DNA of 64,000 bases from Allomuricauda ruestringensis DSM 13258 (GTDB lineage Bacteria; Bacteroidota; Bacteroidia; Flavobacteriales; Flavobacteriaceae): contig NC_015945.1 of NCBI RefSeq assembly GCF_000224085.1, positions 2,720,501-2,784,500 of the forward strand, given 5' to 3'. Below the pieces are notes generated by a model. That model ran no database searches. It saw nothing but the letters and a program-made list of their open reading frames with translations, and had not been told where the DNA came from. Both the position numbers and the translations under genes were made by a program. Position 1 is the first letter of the stretch. Each line of letters begins with the position of its first letter. Of this stretch, positions 35,277 to 43,762 are shown one piece after another.

Positions 35277-36239
35277 TTATTTTGACAGTCTTCTCAACAC
35301 AGAGGGACTATATCCGTACCTTTTTCTGAATTCCCGGGCAAAGTGGTTGCCCTTTTTGAAACCTACGGTCCTGGCTATGGCAAGGATGGTCTTGTTGGAG
35401 TGCTCTATCAGGATATGGGCCTTTCTGAGTCGTTCATGTTTTTGATATTGAAAGGCCGTCATTCCGAAAAACTCTTTGAATCCCTTTTTGAACTTGTACT
35501 CGTTGGTGTTGCAAATATGGGCAAGCTCTTTGATCGAGGGCAGTGGCGTATCGAGGTTATCCATGATATATTGTTTGCCCTTCCTTAGGTTCTCCATGTC
35601 CATGGCGTGAAGGATATGGGTCTGTGTTTTTTGTGGTTTTGGCAAAAGGCCATGGGACTGTAATTGCTTTTTCAGTTTCTTTTGAAGGAATCCCTGATCC
35701 GTCTCCTCTTTCTTGACCAGATCAAAGGATATAACCTTAAAAGTTCCCTTTTTGCCTTCATGTTCCGGGAAATAAATGACCTTGCAATGGGCGGGGAGCT
35801 GGAGCCCCGATTGTTCGGTAAAGGTCAACCGTAGGGTCAGTTCCCAAACCCGATCTTTTGAGGAGGAATTCAGCAGTTTTTTCCATCCCTTTTGGGAGTC
35901 CTTGGCCAAGAGCTGCACAAAGGGACGCCCGATCAAGGCCCCTTCCTTATGGTTCAATAATGTTTCGACTGTAGGGTTTATCCTGACGATATGACCTTTG
36001 GTGTCCAGTTCAAAGAACAATTGAACTACCATATCGTAGGAATTGGGAAGTTTGATAAAGCCCTGGTGCAGAAAGGCGTCCCTGAGTTCCTCGGTGGTCG
36101 AGTTGACCAAAAAAGTCAGGGCCTCCAGTGCATCGTTTTTGTCCGTCCGTTCGATCTGGTAGGAGAAGTTTCCATTGGCAATATGTACCAATTGGGTGTA
36201 GATATCCTCCAATCGCTTTTTGTTTTCCAGGCTGTCCAT
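35277..36239 (-). CDS. PAS-AraC transcriptional regulator
   Basis: A 320-residue regulator. The N-terminal half has a PAS-like sensor (VQLFFELDTKGHIVRINPTV and IGRPFVQLLAKDSQ); the C-terminal AraC/XylS domain shows LAHICNTNEYKFKKGFKEFF and TVGFKKGNHFAREFRKRYG and ends in YSPSVLRRLSK. No membrane segment, so a cytoplasmic signal is sensed. It lies 67 bases upstream of the MauE-like gene on the same strand, so it may control that cassette and possibly the DUF6520 gene. Confidence 0.88.
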   Translation of the reverse strand: MDSLENKKRLEDIYTQLVHIANGNFSYQIERTDKNDALEALTFLVNSTTEELRDAFLHQGFIKLPNSYDMVVQLFFELDTKGHIVRINPTVETLLNHKEGALIGRPFVQLLAKDSQKGWKKLLNSSSKDRVWELTLRLTFTEQSGLQLPAHCKVIYFPEHEGKKGTFKVISFDLVKKEETDQGFLQKKLKKQLQSHGLLPKPQKTQTHILHAMDMENLRKGKQYIMDNLDTPLPSIKELAHICNTNEYKFKKGFKEFFGMTAFQYQKHERLRKAHILIEHSNKTILAIARTVGFKKGNHFAREFRKRYGYSPSVLRRLSK

Positions 36240-36292
36240 AATCGTTTCCTTGTCTTACATCTGTAAAATGATCGGAAACGGTATACACCTAC

Positions 36293-36664
36293 CTATCGAT
36301 GCTGCATCAGGTACTTGCGGGCCGTTTCCATGTCGGGGAACACTTTGATGGGCGCCGAACGCAGTCGGGTCGAAATATATTTGGAGAACACCCGCTCTAG
36401 GGGCGTGGCCGCTACCAGGACCAGTTCCTCGACCAGTTCGGCACCTTCTCCAGATAAAAAGTGCCAGGCTTCCTTCTCGATATGCCTGACCCCATTGATG
36501 TTGCAAAGGATGCGGTAGGGCTTTCCCTGTTGCAGGAGCATGCGACGGGCCACCGTTTTTTTGGCTCCAGAAAGGTCAATGGAGATGCCCTCTTTCCAAA
36601 CAAAAAAGAGGATATCATTTTCCAACCACATGGTGGTCCATTCGGTTTCCACAATTCTTTTCAT
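36293..36664 (-). CDS. Small SpoIIAA/STAS-like (DUF7793-type) protein
   Basis: A 123-residue protein with alternating strand and helix (ILFFVWKEGISIDLSGAKK, PYRILCNINGVRHIEKEAW, LVEELVLVAATPLERVFS), typical of STAS-like folds in Bacteroidota. Such proteins can pair with sensor kinases or regulators; here the nearest is the PAS-AraC protein, 53 bases downstream. The ATG at 36664 is used; a TTG at 36679 would add five residues. The role is unknown. Confidence 0.65.
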   Translation of the reverse strand: MKRIVETEWTTMWLENDILFFVWKEGISIDLSGAKKTVARRMLLQQGKPYRILCNINGVRHIEKEAWHFLSGEGAELVEELVLVAATPLERVFSKYISTRLRSAPIKVFPDMETARKYLMQHR

Positions 36665-37039
36665 CCGTTGCGATTTCAAAAAGGGCGGTTAAAATAAAAA
36701 ATTTTTGAAAATATTTTTAACAAGAAAAATCTGCTTTTTTAACAAAATGGGCTCTAAAACGTAAAAAAACCTATCTGTAAGGGATTTTTTTGGCCTCAGC
36801 ATGTCCTTGATGTACAAAACATTATGGATTTTGTTTAGTTTGAAACCGTGCGATTTGATACCAATTCGTTCAGCAGTTCAAATTTGTACAACTGATTTGG
36901 TACCGATTGGATTGATTTGAAGGATATCCAGCAGAAAAGTTCCCTGAATACGAAATTGATGTAAAGTGCCCTCCCCTTGATGATATGGCTAAGGGAGGGA
37001 ACACCATAAGTTTTTGGAGACTACTAAAGATTACCTATA
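36665..37039. other. AT-rich intergenic region with direct repeats upstream of rteC
   Basis: No gene. Two 15-base direct repeats (36852-36866 and 36894-36908, GATTTGRTACCRATT) lie 42 bases apart, a whole number of helical turns, and 130-190 bases before rteC. The second copy contains TTGGTACC, the centre of the palindromes after rteC. Confidence 0.5.
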
Positions 37040-37879
37040 ATGAAATATCAAAAACTGCTATCGGAATTTGAGGGCCAGTTGGAGGCCTTGGAAAGTGGGG
37101 ACGGTGATATCCTTTACAAAGCGGAGAAGGGCATAGCACTGGTGGAGAAGTGCATCCATAAACTGCAAAAACAGATTGTGGGGAAGAGCTTTGAGACGCA
37201 GGCCGACGAGATTTATTTTTTTAAGCATGTAAAGCCCCAGATCTTTAGCAAGCTCATTTATTACATCAGGCTCTTTAGCATTGAGAGCAAACGGCCACGG
37301 GGTAAGGATGTGGCCCAAGTAAAATACCTACAGCAACAGATCGATAAACTGCAAACCTTCTTCAACGACAACTTGGAATTCTATAATTATTACCGACGTG
37401 GGGCGATGTCCATGGACGAGCAGTATTTTGTCAGGGGCAACCGGGACCTGCGCATGCCCTTGGAATCCTTCCACTTTTTGATCGATGACCAGTTCTCCAC
37501 CTGTCAGGACGGAACGGTGGCCACCATTATGGCCTATGACATGCTCATCGTATACCTGAGAAAGGAAGTGGACGACCTCAATAACAATATGGAACCTACA
37601 AAGAACACAGCAATGGAAAAACCATCAAAACTTTTTTGGACGGGGAGCAAGACTGATCTCATCGAGCTCCTTTATGCGCTACATACCAGTAAATCTATCA
37701 ACGGCGGTACCGTGGACATCAAGGAAATGGCCTCCCATTTCGAATACTTCTACAATGTTGACCTGGGCAATTACTACCACACCTTTATCGATATCCGTTC
37801 CCGCAAAAGCAGTAGGACACGGTTCTTGGACCGGCTTATTGAGATGCTCAACCAGCGGATGGAATCCCTGGAAGAATAG
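37040..37879 (+). CDS. rteC: RteC-family regulator of element excision
   Basis: A 279-residue RteC-family protein. In CTnDOT-type conjugative transposons, RteC binds inverted repeats upstream of the excisionase operon and turns on excision. The N-terminal part is helical (LLSEFEGQLEALESG and IALVEKCIHKLQKQIVGK) and the C-terminal part (FWTGSKTDLIELLYALH, then ASHFEYFYNVDLGNYYHTF) resembles the DNA-binding domain. RteA/RteB partners are not in the window. Perfect palindromes 12 and 151 bases past the stop, before a xis-like gene, fit its expected binding sites. Confidence 0.9.
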   Translation: MKYQKLLSEFEGQLEALESGDGDILYKAEKGIALVEKCIHKLQKQIVGKSFETQADEIYFFKHVKPQIFSKLIYYIRLFSIESKRPRGKDVAQVKYLQQQIDKLQTFFNDNLEFYNYYRRGAMSMDEQYFVRGNRDLRMPLESFHFLIDDQFSTCQDGTVATIMAYDMLIVYLRKEVDDLNNNMEPTKNTAMEKPSKLFWTGSKTDLIELLYALHTSKSINGGTVDIKEMASHFEYFYNVDLGNYYHTFIDIRSRKSSRTRFLDRLIEMLNQRMESLEE

Positions 37880-38165
37880 CACCCGGATTTTTCCCAAGTT
37901 GGTACCAACTTGGGAATTTTGGTTTTCGGGGGTTTTGGTGCCCCTTTTTTGCGATTTTGAAGCTTTTTTGGACCTCCCAAAAATCCAAATGGGACTAAAT
38001 CGATACAAATTTTAGGATAAAAAAATCGTTCCCAAGTTGGTACCAACTTGGGAGTTTTTTCCAAAATGCTTTTCGAGTTTTGTCCATGAAAGTCAAATCG
38101 ATGGAAGGGCCATCAAATGAAATGATAGTAATGCGGTGGTCCTTCTTTTTAAAAACTCAGAAACT
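37880..38165. promoter_or_regulatory. Regulatory gap between rteC and the xis-like gene with two identical palindromes
   Basis: Two copies of TTCCCAAGTTGGT plus its reverse complement lie at 37891-37916 (26 bp) and 38030-38053 (24 bp), 139 bases apart. The second is followed by T6. A core CGATACAAATTT at 38001-38012 also occurs in the palindrome near 25850. RteC sites or terminators are both possible. Confidence 0.6.
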
Positions 38166-38444
38166 ATGGGAGCGACCATAATTACTACAGAAGACCTGAT
38201 GGAGTTCAAAATGGAACTACTGGAGGACATCAAGGATTTATTGGAAAACCAAAACAAGCAAACGAACAAAAAATGGCTCAAATCCAATGAGGTCCGAGAA
38301 CTACTGGGTATTTCTCCTGGTACATTACAAAACCTTCGTATCAACGGTACCTTGCCCTTTTCAAAAATAGGCGGGGTGTTGTACTATGATTACCAAGAGA
38401 TCATTGAGGTTTTGGAAAAGCATAAGGTCCATAACCGTATCTAG
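38166..38444 (+). CDS. Excisionase-like helix-turn-helix protein
   Basis: A 92-residue protein. An N-terminal coiled coil (MEFKMELLEDIKDLLENQN) is followed by a winged helix-turn-helix WLKSNEVRELLGISPGTLQNL with LPFSKIGGVLYYDYQEI, the excisionase (HTH_17) type common on Bacteroidota mobile elements. It starts the operon with the initiator-like and ATPase genes. Control by RteC from upstream would match the CTnDOT logic. The ATG at 38166 is used because an earlier start at 38136 overlaps the regulatory gap. Confidence 0.85.
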   Translation: MGATIITTEDLMEFKMELLEDIKDLLENQNKQTNKKWLKSNEVRELLGISPGTLQNLRINGTLPFSKIGGVLYYDYQEIIEVLEKHKVHNRI

Positions 38445-38446
38445 TT

Positions 38447-38986
38447 TTGGAAGACGTCAATTACATCAAGCATCTCAATGGGGTATTTGAACAATTCTCC
38501 AAGGACAGCCGGCTGAATCCCACCCATATTAGTCTTTATATAGCCTTGTTCCAATTCTGGAACACCAACTACTTTAAATCGGAATTCTTTATCAACCGGG
38601 ATGAAGTCATGCAGTGTGCCAAGATCGGTTCCAAATCCACCTATCATCGATGCATCAAGGAACTTGACCATTGGAGCTATATCGTCTATACCCCGTCCCA
38701 CAATCCTTTTAAGGGGAGTAGAATCAAGATGTTCGATTTTGGGACAAGTGCTGGACAAGCAGTGGACCCAAGCCGTACCGATATCGGGACAAGCAGTGGA
38801 CAAGCAGTGGTACCTATAAACAAACACATACAAACCTTGAAAAACCAAAAAAACAATAACAAACCACGAAATTTCAAAAAATTGGATTTTGATGGTTTGG
38901 AAAACAGAAACAAACAGAAGACCACTGTCCCATATCAGGACAACCTAAAAACCAAGAAACAAAAAAATTACAACGAACCCCTGTGA
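38447..38986 (+). CDS. Element replication/initiator-like protein (TTG start)
   Basis: A 179-residue protein. The N-terminus YIKHLNGVFEQFSKDSRLNP, with THISLYIALFQFWN after it, is shared by many Bacteroidota mobile-element proteins that carry a winged helix and are usually called replication or regulatory proteins. The second half is low complexity, rich in Asn, Lys and Gln. The start is a TTG, 2 bases after the xis-like stop. It overlaps the ATPase gene by 4 bases (GTGA). Its true function is not established. Confidence 0.72.
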   Translation: MEDVNYIKHLNGVFEQFSKDSRLNPTHISLYIALFQFWNTNYFKSEFFINRDEVMQCAKIGSKSTYHRCIKELDHWSYIVYTPSHNPFKGSRIKMFDFGTSAGQAVDPSRTDIGTSSGQAVVPINKHIQTLKNQKNNNKPRNFKKLDFDGLENRNKQKTTVPYQDNLKTKKQKNYNEPL

Positions 38987-39645
38987 GATACCATGCTCCA
39001 CATATCATCACTGAAGGAGCCATCCAATATCCGTTGGGCACCCTGAATGGCAGAGAAATTCAATATGATTTTGAAAAAATCCTCATCTATCTCGACGCCA
39101 AGGGAAAGCTCCTGTTCGGCAAAAAGTTCAAAATACACCGAGAAGACCGGGAAATTCTGTACAAGCTTTGCCTTTATTTTATCCAAGACAAGGCCCGTTG
39201 TACCCAAATGGGGATTGACATCAATAAAGGACTCTTACTCTCTGGACCGGTAGGTTGTGGCAAGACCAGTCTCATGAAACTGATGAAACATATCGTCCCC
39301 CACCAAAGGCCATATGAGGTCGTCCCTTGCCGGAACATCGTGTTTGGGTTTAACCATATCGGCTATAAAACCATTGAGGATTTTGGCAATTCCCAGTTCT
39401 TCTGTTTTGATGACCTAGGAGTAGAGCCTATTGGGCGATACTTTGGGAAGGACTGCAATGTAATTGGTGAAATTATGCTATCCCGACACGAGCTTTTCAT
39501 CAATCATAAGCGAAAGACCCATGCTACCACCAACCTCAATGCAGCGGAGTTGGAAGAACGCTATGGTAACCGGGTTCGTTCTCGAATGCGGGAGCTGTTT
39601 AATTTGGTAGCCTTCGACAAAGGGAGCAAGGATAAGCGAATGTGA
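38983..39645 (+). CDS. DnaC/IstB-type P-loop ATPase of the mobile element (GTG start)
   Basis: A 220-residue AAA+ ATPase with Walker A GPVGCGKT (88-95), Walker-B-like FFCFDDLG and an arginine-rich end (GNRVRSRMRELFNLVAF). Helicase-loader-like ATPases of this size occur next to initiator-like proteins on mobile elements. The start is GTG, overlapping the stop of the previous gene (GTGA), so translation is coupled. A role in replication of the excised element is inferred. Confidence 0.8.
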   Translation: MRYHAPHIITEGAIQYPLGTLNGREIQYDFEKILIYLDAKGKLLFGKKFKIHREDREILYKLCLYFIQDKARCTQMGIDINKGLLLSGPVGCGKTSLMKLMKHIVPHQRPYEVVPCRNIVFGFNHIGYKTIEDFGNSQFFCFDDLGVEPIGRYFGKDCNVIGEIMLSRHELFINHKRKTHATTNLNAAELEERYGNRVRSRMRELFNLVAFDKGSKDKRM

Positions 39646-39646
39646 T

Positions 39647-39724
39647 ATGAAATACGCGGTTTTAGACCTTCCTTTGACAAAATACTTGAGCTTAATCGAT
39701 GCACAGCAGGGATTGGTTCTGTAA
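39647..39724 (+). CDS. Possible 25-residue peptide after the ATPase gene
   Basis: A short frame (MKYAVLDLPLTKYLSLIDAQ) starts 1 base after the ATPase stop. There is no family match and no ribosome site that sets it apart. It may equally be the start of a lost gene at the element border. Confidence 0.2.
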   Translation: MKYAVLDLPLTKYLSLIDAQQGLVL

Positions 39725-39892
39725 CTAAATATTTTTTCAATCATGATAACGATTTGTTAACGCGTGATCGATAAAACTACATTCAGAATTCTATTTTTGA
39801 AGCAAGTTGTGGTGTTAGGCATTCGTCGACTCTCCACGAGCTGTAATAATTCATCAATCAAGGCTAGCCTTATAATCAAAAAACAACATGAT

Positions 39893-40624
39893 ATGAAAGA
39901 ACTGGATGAACATGCCCATCGGGACAAGGTAGGGAAAACAAAGACATTAATTGTTTTTATAGTAACCATTGTTTTGGGGTATCTGCTTTTTATAATTCCC
40001 GATGTATTTTTTGGAGTTACCAAAATGAATGGGGGTAAAATCGGTATAAACTTGCTTTTTATGGGCCTTTTCCAATTGATATCCATTATGGTCCTGCTCT
40101 ATGCTTCCCTCAAAATCCTTAAGAAGAAGTTCAGTGCTATTGGCCTTAGGTTCGAAAATTTCGGAAAGGACATTCTATTGGGCCTTCTGTCTGGCGGCTT
40201 ATGGACCTTTCTTCAATTTGTTTTTATCATTCCCAATACGGGGGGTATCAACAGGATGGACATTAAAGGAATGTTGGAAATGTATGACGGCAGTTTAGTG
40301 GGGACTTTATCTTTTGTTGCGCTGGGAGTTATCGGCGGCGGTATTACCGAAGAGCTTTTTAATAGGGGTTATTTTATCAATGTGTTAAAGGAAACTTTCA
40401 AGAATCCAAAAACGGGGCTCTGGTTTTCGGCAGTTTTGTCCATCTTGATATTTGCTTTGGGCCATATGCCGCGTACTGCCTTGGATTGGTTTGATATTTT
40501 GGTGCCCACCATTCTTTATACGGTATTGTTCATTTGGACCAAACGCCTTACGGCTTCCATGGTGGCGCATGGGGTGTACAATATGTCGGCCATTATTTTA
40601 ACGTATTACATGTATTTTCTTTAG
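39893..40624 (+). CDS. CPBP-family intramembrane metalloprotease
   Basis: A 243-residue membrane protein with about seven helices. The CPBP (Abi/CaaX-protease-like) motifs are EELFNRG in helix four, FALGH in the next and HGVYN near the end; these supply the Glu and His residues of the active site. Function in bacteria ranges from bacteriocin self-immunity to unknown. The ATG at 39893 is chosen since the upstream frame (39764) has no membrane protein features. It stands alone, between the mobile module and the hydrolase cluster. A TAnnTTTG-like -7 box lies at 39792. Confidence 0.85.
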   Translation: MKELDEHAHRDKVGKTKTLIVFIVTIVLGYLLFIIPDVFFGVTKMNGGKIGINLLFMGLFQLISIMVLLYASLKILKKKFSAIGLRFENFGKDILLGLLSGGLWTFLQFVFIIPNTGGINRMDIKGMLEMYDGSLVGTLSFVALGVIGGGITEELFNRGYFINVLKETFKNPKTGLWFSAVLSILIFALGHMPRTALDWFDILVPTILYTVLFIWTKRLTASMVAHGVYNMSAIILTYYMYFL

Positions 40625-40911
40625 GAATCAATGTCAACCCAATGGTGGGTAACGTGACCGTCACCAGGTTGTGGGTTTTATGGCGTCCCTTACCGTCCTA
40701 GTTTATATTCCAGAATGCCCCTACTAACAAGATGAGTATCGCTCGGCTTTATCGCGGGATATACACAGGAAGATCGGATGAAATGGATAAAACAGAAACC
40801 CGAGTTTTCTGAGATACGGGAGGTTTATCAACACTGAATTGAAAATTGAAGCCTATTGGATTGCAGGTGTGATTTTTATCAAAAACTACATCCAACCATC
40901 AAATATTCATT
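40625..40911. other. Intergenic region, nothing assigned
   Basis: No gene, repeat or clear terminator was seen here between the CPBP gene and the first serine hydrolase. Confidence 0.5.
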
Positions 40912-42615
40912 ATGATCAAAATATGTTATATCATACCATTACTGGCCGTACTGTTCTCCTTTTGTTCCCCAAAAAAGGCACAATTTGAAACTAATGAACT
41001 CATTGGGGTATGGTCTGGATTGTTGTTCCAGACCGAATCAAAGTACGATTCTTTAATCTTGTCACCTGCAAGTGATCCCACCGAAGCCCGCTTGTACTCG
41101 AAGGGCAAGGAAACCGTTCACTATATCATCAAAAAAGGAACAGATTTAAATTTCAAGGATTCCTCAGGTTTCCGTTTTGATGCTTTTCTGACCCAGAATG
41201 AAAAGACTTTGCATGGAATGCTTACCCATGATCTATGGGCACAAAGCCTCAATTTTCAAAAAAAAGGGAAGCAATGGACCGCCAAAATCCATAAACCGGA
41301 AATAATTGACACTGATTACCTTGTCTATTTGGAGTTTTATAAAGATTCCGCAGGTGCGGTACAGGCCAATATTCAGAGTAACAAGGAAAATAGGGAGCTG
41401 CATTTTACCATCGATGAGGTTTTGATCGAAGGAAACCATATCGACTTCAACATTACGAACGACCGATTCGGGATTTCGGCTGAGTACAATACAGAGAAAA
41501 GGAATATATCCCTTACGTATGGCAATGCTGGGGGGAAAAGGGAAATTCAGTTGGAAAAACTCAACGACGATCAACTGGAAGGCTATTTGCCAAGATCGCC
41601 CCATGAAAACTATGTGTATGAGATTCCCAAGGCTCCCGATTCCACCATGCAAACAGCTTCTTTGGAAGATGTCGGCATCAATAAGTCGCTTTTGGACCTC
41701 ATGGACCCAAAGAACAACAAGAACCTGGAGCACATCCATAGTATTCTGATCACAAAGAATGGAAAACTTGTGTTTGAAGAATATTTTCACGGTTATAATA
41801 GGGAATACCTTCATGATGTACGGTCCGCTTTTAAATCCTTGGCATCCTTGGTGGTGGGCAAGGCAATGATGCTAAACCATGAGCTCAAGGTAGAAAATGT
41901 CATTTTGGACTACTATCCTGAATATGACATCAACGATGGCCAGAAGAAAAACATTACCGTCCATCATGCATTGACCATGAGTACGGGCTTACAATTGGAG
42001 GATGAAGATAAAATGCAATGGGAGCACGATGACTGGGTGGGGTACAAACTCAACCTCCCCATGGAGCACGAGACAGGAACCGTTTACGAATACTCCTCTG
42101 GAGGCAGCAACCTTTTGACCGAGGTCATTCAGAAATCGGTGGACACCTATCTTCCTCTTTTCTTTTATGAGGAACTATTGTTGCCCATGGAAATCTATAA
42201 CTTTCAAATGCTCACATCGCCACAAGGGAGAGGATATTTGGCAGGCTCATTTTATATGCGGCCCATCGACTTTACCAAATTCGGATTGTTGGTGCTCAAC
42301 AAGGGGGCATGGAACGGAGAACCCTTGATTTCGGAATCCTGGATCAAGAAATCCACGACACCCCATATAAAAGGAAGTTGGCCCAAAAATTCAGATTATG
42401 GGTATTTGTGGAGGCTGCTGGAACGCGAAGTAGGTGGGAAACAGATGAAAACCATTGAAGCTTGGGGCAATGGAGGCCAATTTCTTATCATAATTCCTGA
42501 AATTGAAATGACCATTACCATGACAGGGGGCAACTATAACTTATTTCCGGACATGGAAGACCGTCCTTTTTCAATTGTAAACAAATACATATTGCCCGCC
42601 GTTCAATTAAAATAA
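40912..42615 (+). CDS. Serine hydrolase lipoprotein (beta-lactamase class C-like) with N-terminal domain
   Basis: A 567-residue lipoprotein (lipobox ending F-S-F-C). About 200 residues of beta-rich N-terminal domain precede an S12-type hydrolase with Ser305-x-x-Lys308 (RSAFKS) and the second motif Tyr394-S-S. Such enzymes act as esterases, amidases or D-aminopeptidases on small molecules or peptides; true beta-lactamase activity is not implied. It is the first of five such genes up to 48.4 kb. The substrate is unknown. Confidence 0.85.
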   Translation: MIKICYIIPLLAVLFSFCSPKKAQFETNELIGVWSGLLFQTESKYDSLILSPASDPTEARLYSKGKETVHYIIKKGTDLNFKDSSGFRFDAFLTQNEKTLHGMLTHDLWAQSLNFQKKGKQWTAKIHKPEIIDTDYLVYLEFYKDSAGAVQANIQSNKENRELHFTIDEVLIEGNHIDFNITNDRFGISAEYNTEKRNISLTYGNAGGKREIQLEKLNDDQLEGYLPRSPHENYVYEIPKAPDSTMQTASLEDVGINKSLLDLMDPKNNKNLEHIHSILITKNGKLVFEEYFHGYNREYLHDVRSAFKSLASLVVGKAMMLNHELKVENVILDYYPEYDINDGQKKNITVHHALTMSTGLQLEDEDKMQWEHDDWVGYKLNLPMEHETGTVYEYSSGGSNLLTEVIQKSVDTYLPLFFYEELLLPMEIYNFQMLTSPQGRGYLAGSFYMRPIDFTKFGLLVLNKGAWNGEPLISESWIKKSTTPHIKGSWPKNSDYGYLWRLLEREVGGKQMKTIEAWGNGGQFLIIIPEIEMTITMTGGNYNLFPDMEDRPFSIVNKYILPAVQLK

Positions 42616-42649
42616 GTGCTTACATCATCAAACCGAAAAATGAGTTTAA

Positions 42650-43762
42650 ATGAAATCTAAGAAAATACTTAAAAAGATCCTATTGGCCCTATTGTTTTTG
42701 ATCGTGGCCTTTGTGATCTACAGTCTTATACCAAGGGTTGGACATTCACAAAATTCGTATGCCAAGGCACTTAAGAAATCCAACGTACTGTCAAAATCGT
42801 TTCAAGAAGAGTTGAGGAAATTTGCACAGGACACGGCCACAAAAACAGAAGTTGTCATTGCGCTAAAGAACAACGAAATAATTTTTGAAAAAGGGGACAC
42901 AAAAAAATTGATCAACCTCCATTCTGCAAGAAAAAGCATTATGAGTCTCTTGATTGGAATTGCAAAAGAAAAAGGGATGTTGCAATTGGATGAAAGTTTG
43001 GGGAGTTTGGGTATTGATGAAAGCAAAACACCTTTGACAGAACAGGAAAAAACAGCGACAATCAGAGATTTACTCATGGCACGTTCCGGAGTGTATCTTC
43101 AGGCAGAGGCAGAAGTGGACTATGCCAGGGACAATCGCCCAAAACGGGAGCAATACAGACCAGGAGAGTTTTTCTTTTACAATAATTTCGATTTCAATGT
43201 TTTGGGGGCCATCCTTGAACAAAAAACAGGGAAATCAATCGGTGAATTTATGGAAGAACATTTAGCCAAACCTATGGGAATGCAAGATTTTTCTGCCTCA
43301 AATGTGGTTTATGACAGTCCTTGGCCCATCCCCAACAAATCCTTATCCGATTATCCGGTCTATTGGATATATATGAGTGCAAGGGATTTGGCTAAAATAG
43401 GCACTCTGGTTGCCCAAAACGGAAATTATGAAAACAAGCAAATTATATCTGCCGAATGGATGGATGAAAGCTTGAAGCCATATACAAAATTAGCTGACTT
43501 TAATTTGGACAAGGCTCCATTGGACGCTTACGGATATTTGTGGTGGCTTGATACGGATGAAAACCTGATTTGGGCAGATGGCTATGGCGGGCAATATCTT
43601 TTGATAGACCCTGCAACCAAGCTCGTATTTGTGCAACGGAATTTTACGGGAAATTCATTGATGTCCTCTGGACTTTTTCTATTGGACAAGCACCGGGATG
43701 CTTCGCACAAAAATGATTTAAAACATTTGTACGAGAGAACAAAAAAGTATTTGGAAAAATGA
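42650..43762 (+). CDS. Membrane-anchored serine hydrolase (beta-lactamase-like)
   Basis: A 370-residue protein anchored by an N-terminal helix (ILLALLFLIVAFVIYSL), with Ser92-A-R-Lys95 and the second motif YNN (FFYNNFDFNVLG). The region WADGYGGQYLLIDPATKLVFVQ is the late family segment in place of K-T-G. It overlaps the next gene by 4 bases (ATGA). Its active site faces the periplasm. It resembles the 6-aminohexanoate-dimer-hydrolase type members, but the substrate is not known. Confidence 0.85.
   Translation: MKSKKILKKILLALLFLIVAFVIYSLIPRVGHSQNSYAKALKKSNVLSKSFQEELRKFAQDTATKTEVVIALKNNEIIFEKGDTKKLINLHSARKSIMSLLIGIAKEKGMLQLDESLGSLGIDESKTPLTEQEKTATIRDLLMARSGVYLQAEAEVDYARDNRPKREQYRPGEFFFYNNFDFNVLGAILEQKTGKSIGEFMEEHLAKPMGMQDFSASNVVYDSPWPIPNKSLSDYPVYWIYMSARDLAKIGTLVAQNGNYENKQIISAEWMDESLKPYTKLADFNLDKAPLDAYGYLWWLDTDENLIWADGYGGQYLLIDPATKLVFVQRNFTGNSLMSSGLFLLDKHRDASHKNDLKHLYERTKKYLEK

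Noticed and set aside
37891..38053. CRISPR-like repeats
   Set aside because: Only two copies exist, they are perfect palindromes, and there is no cas gene or regular spacer series.
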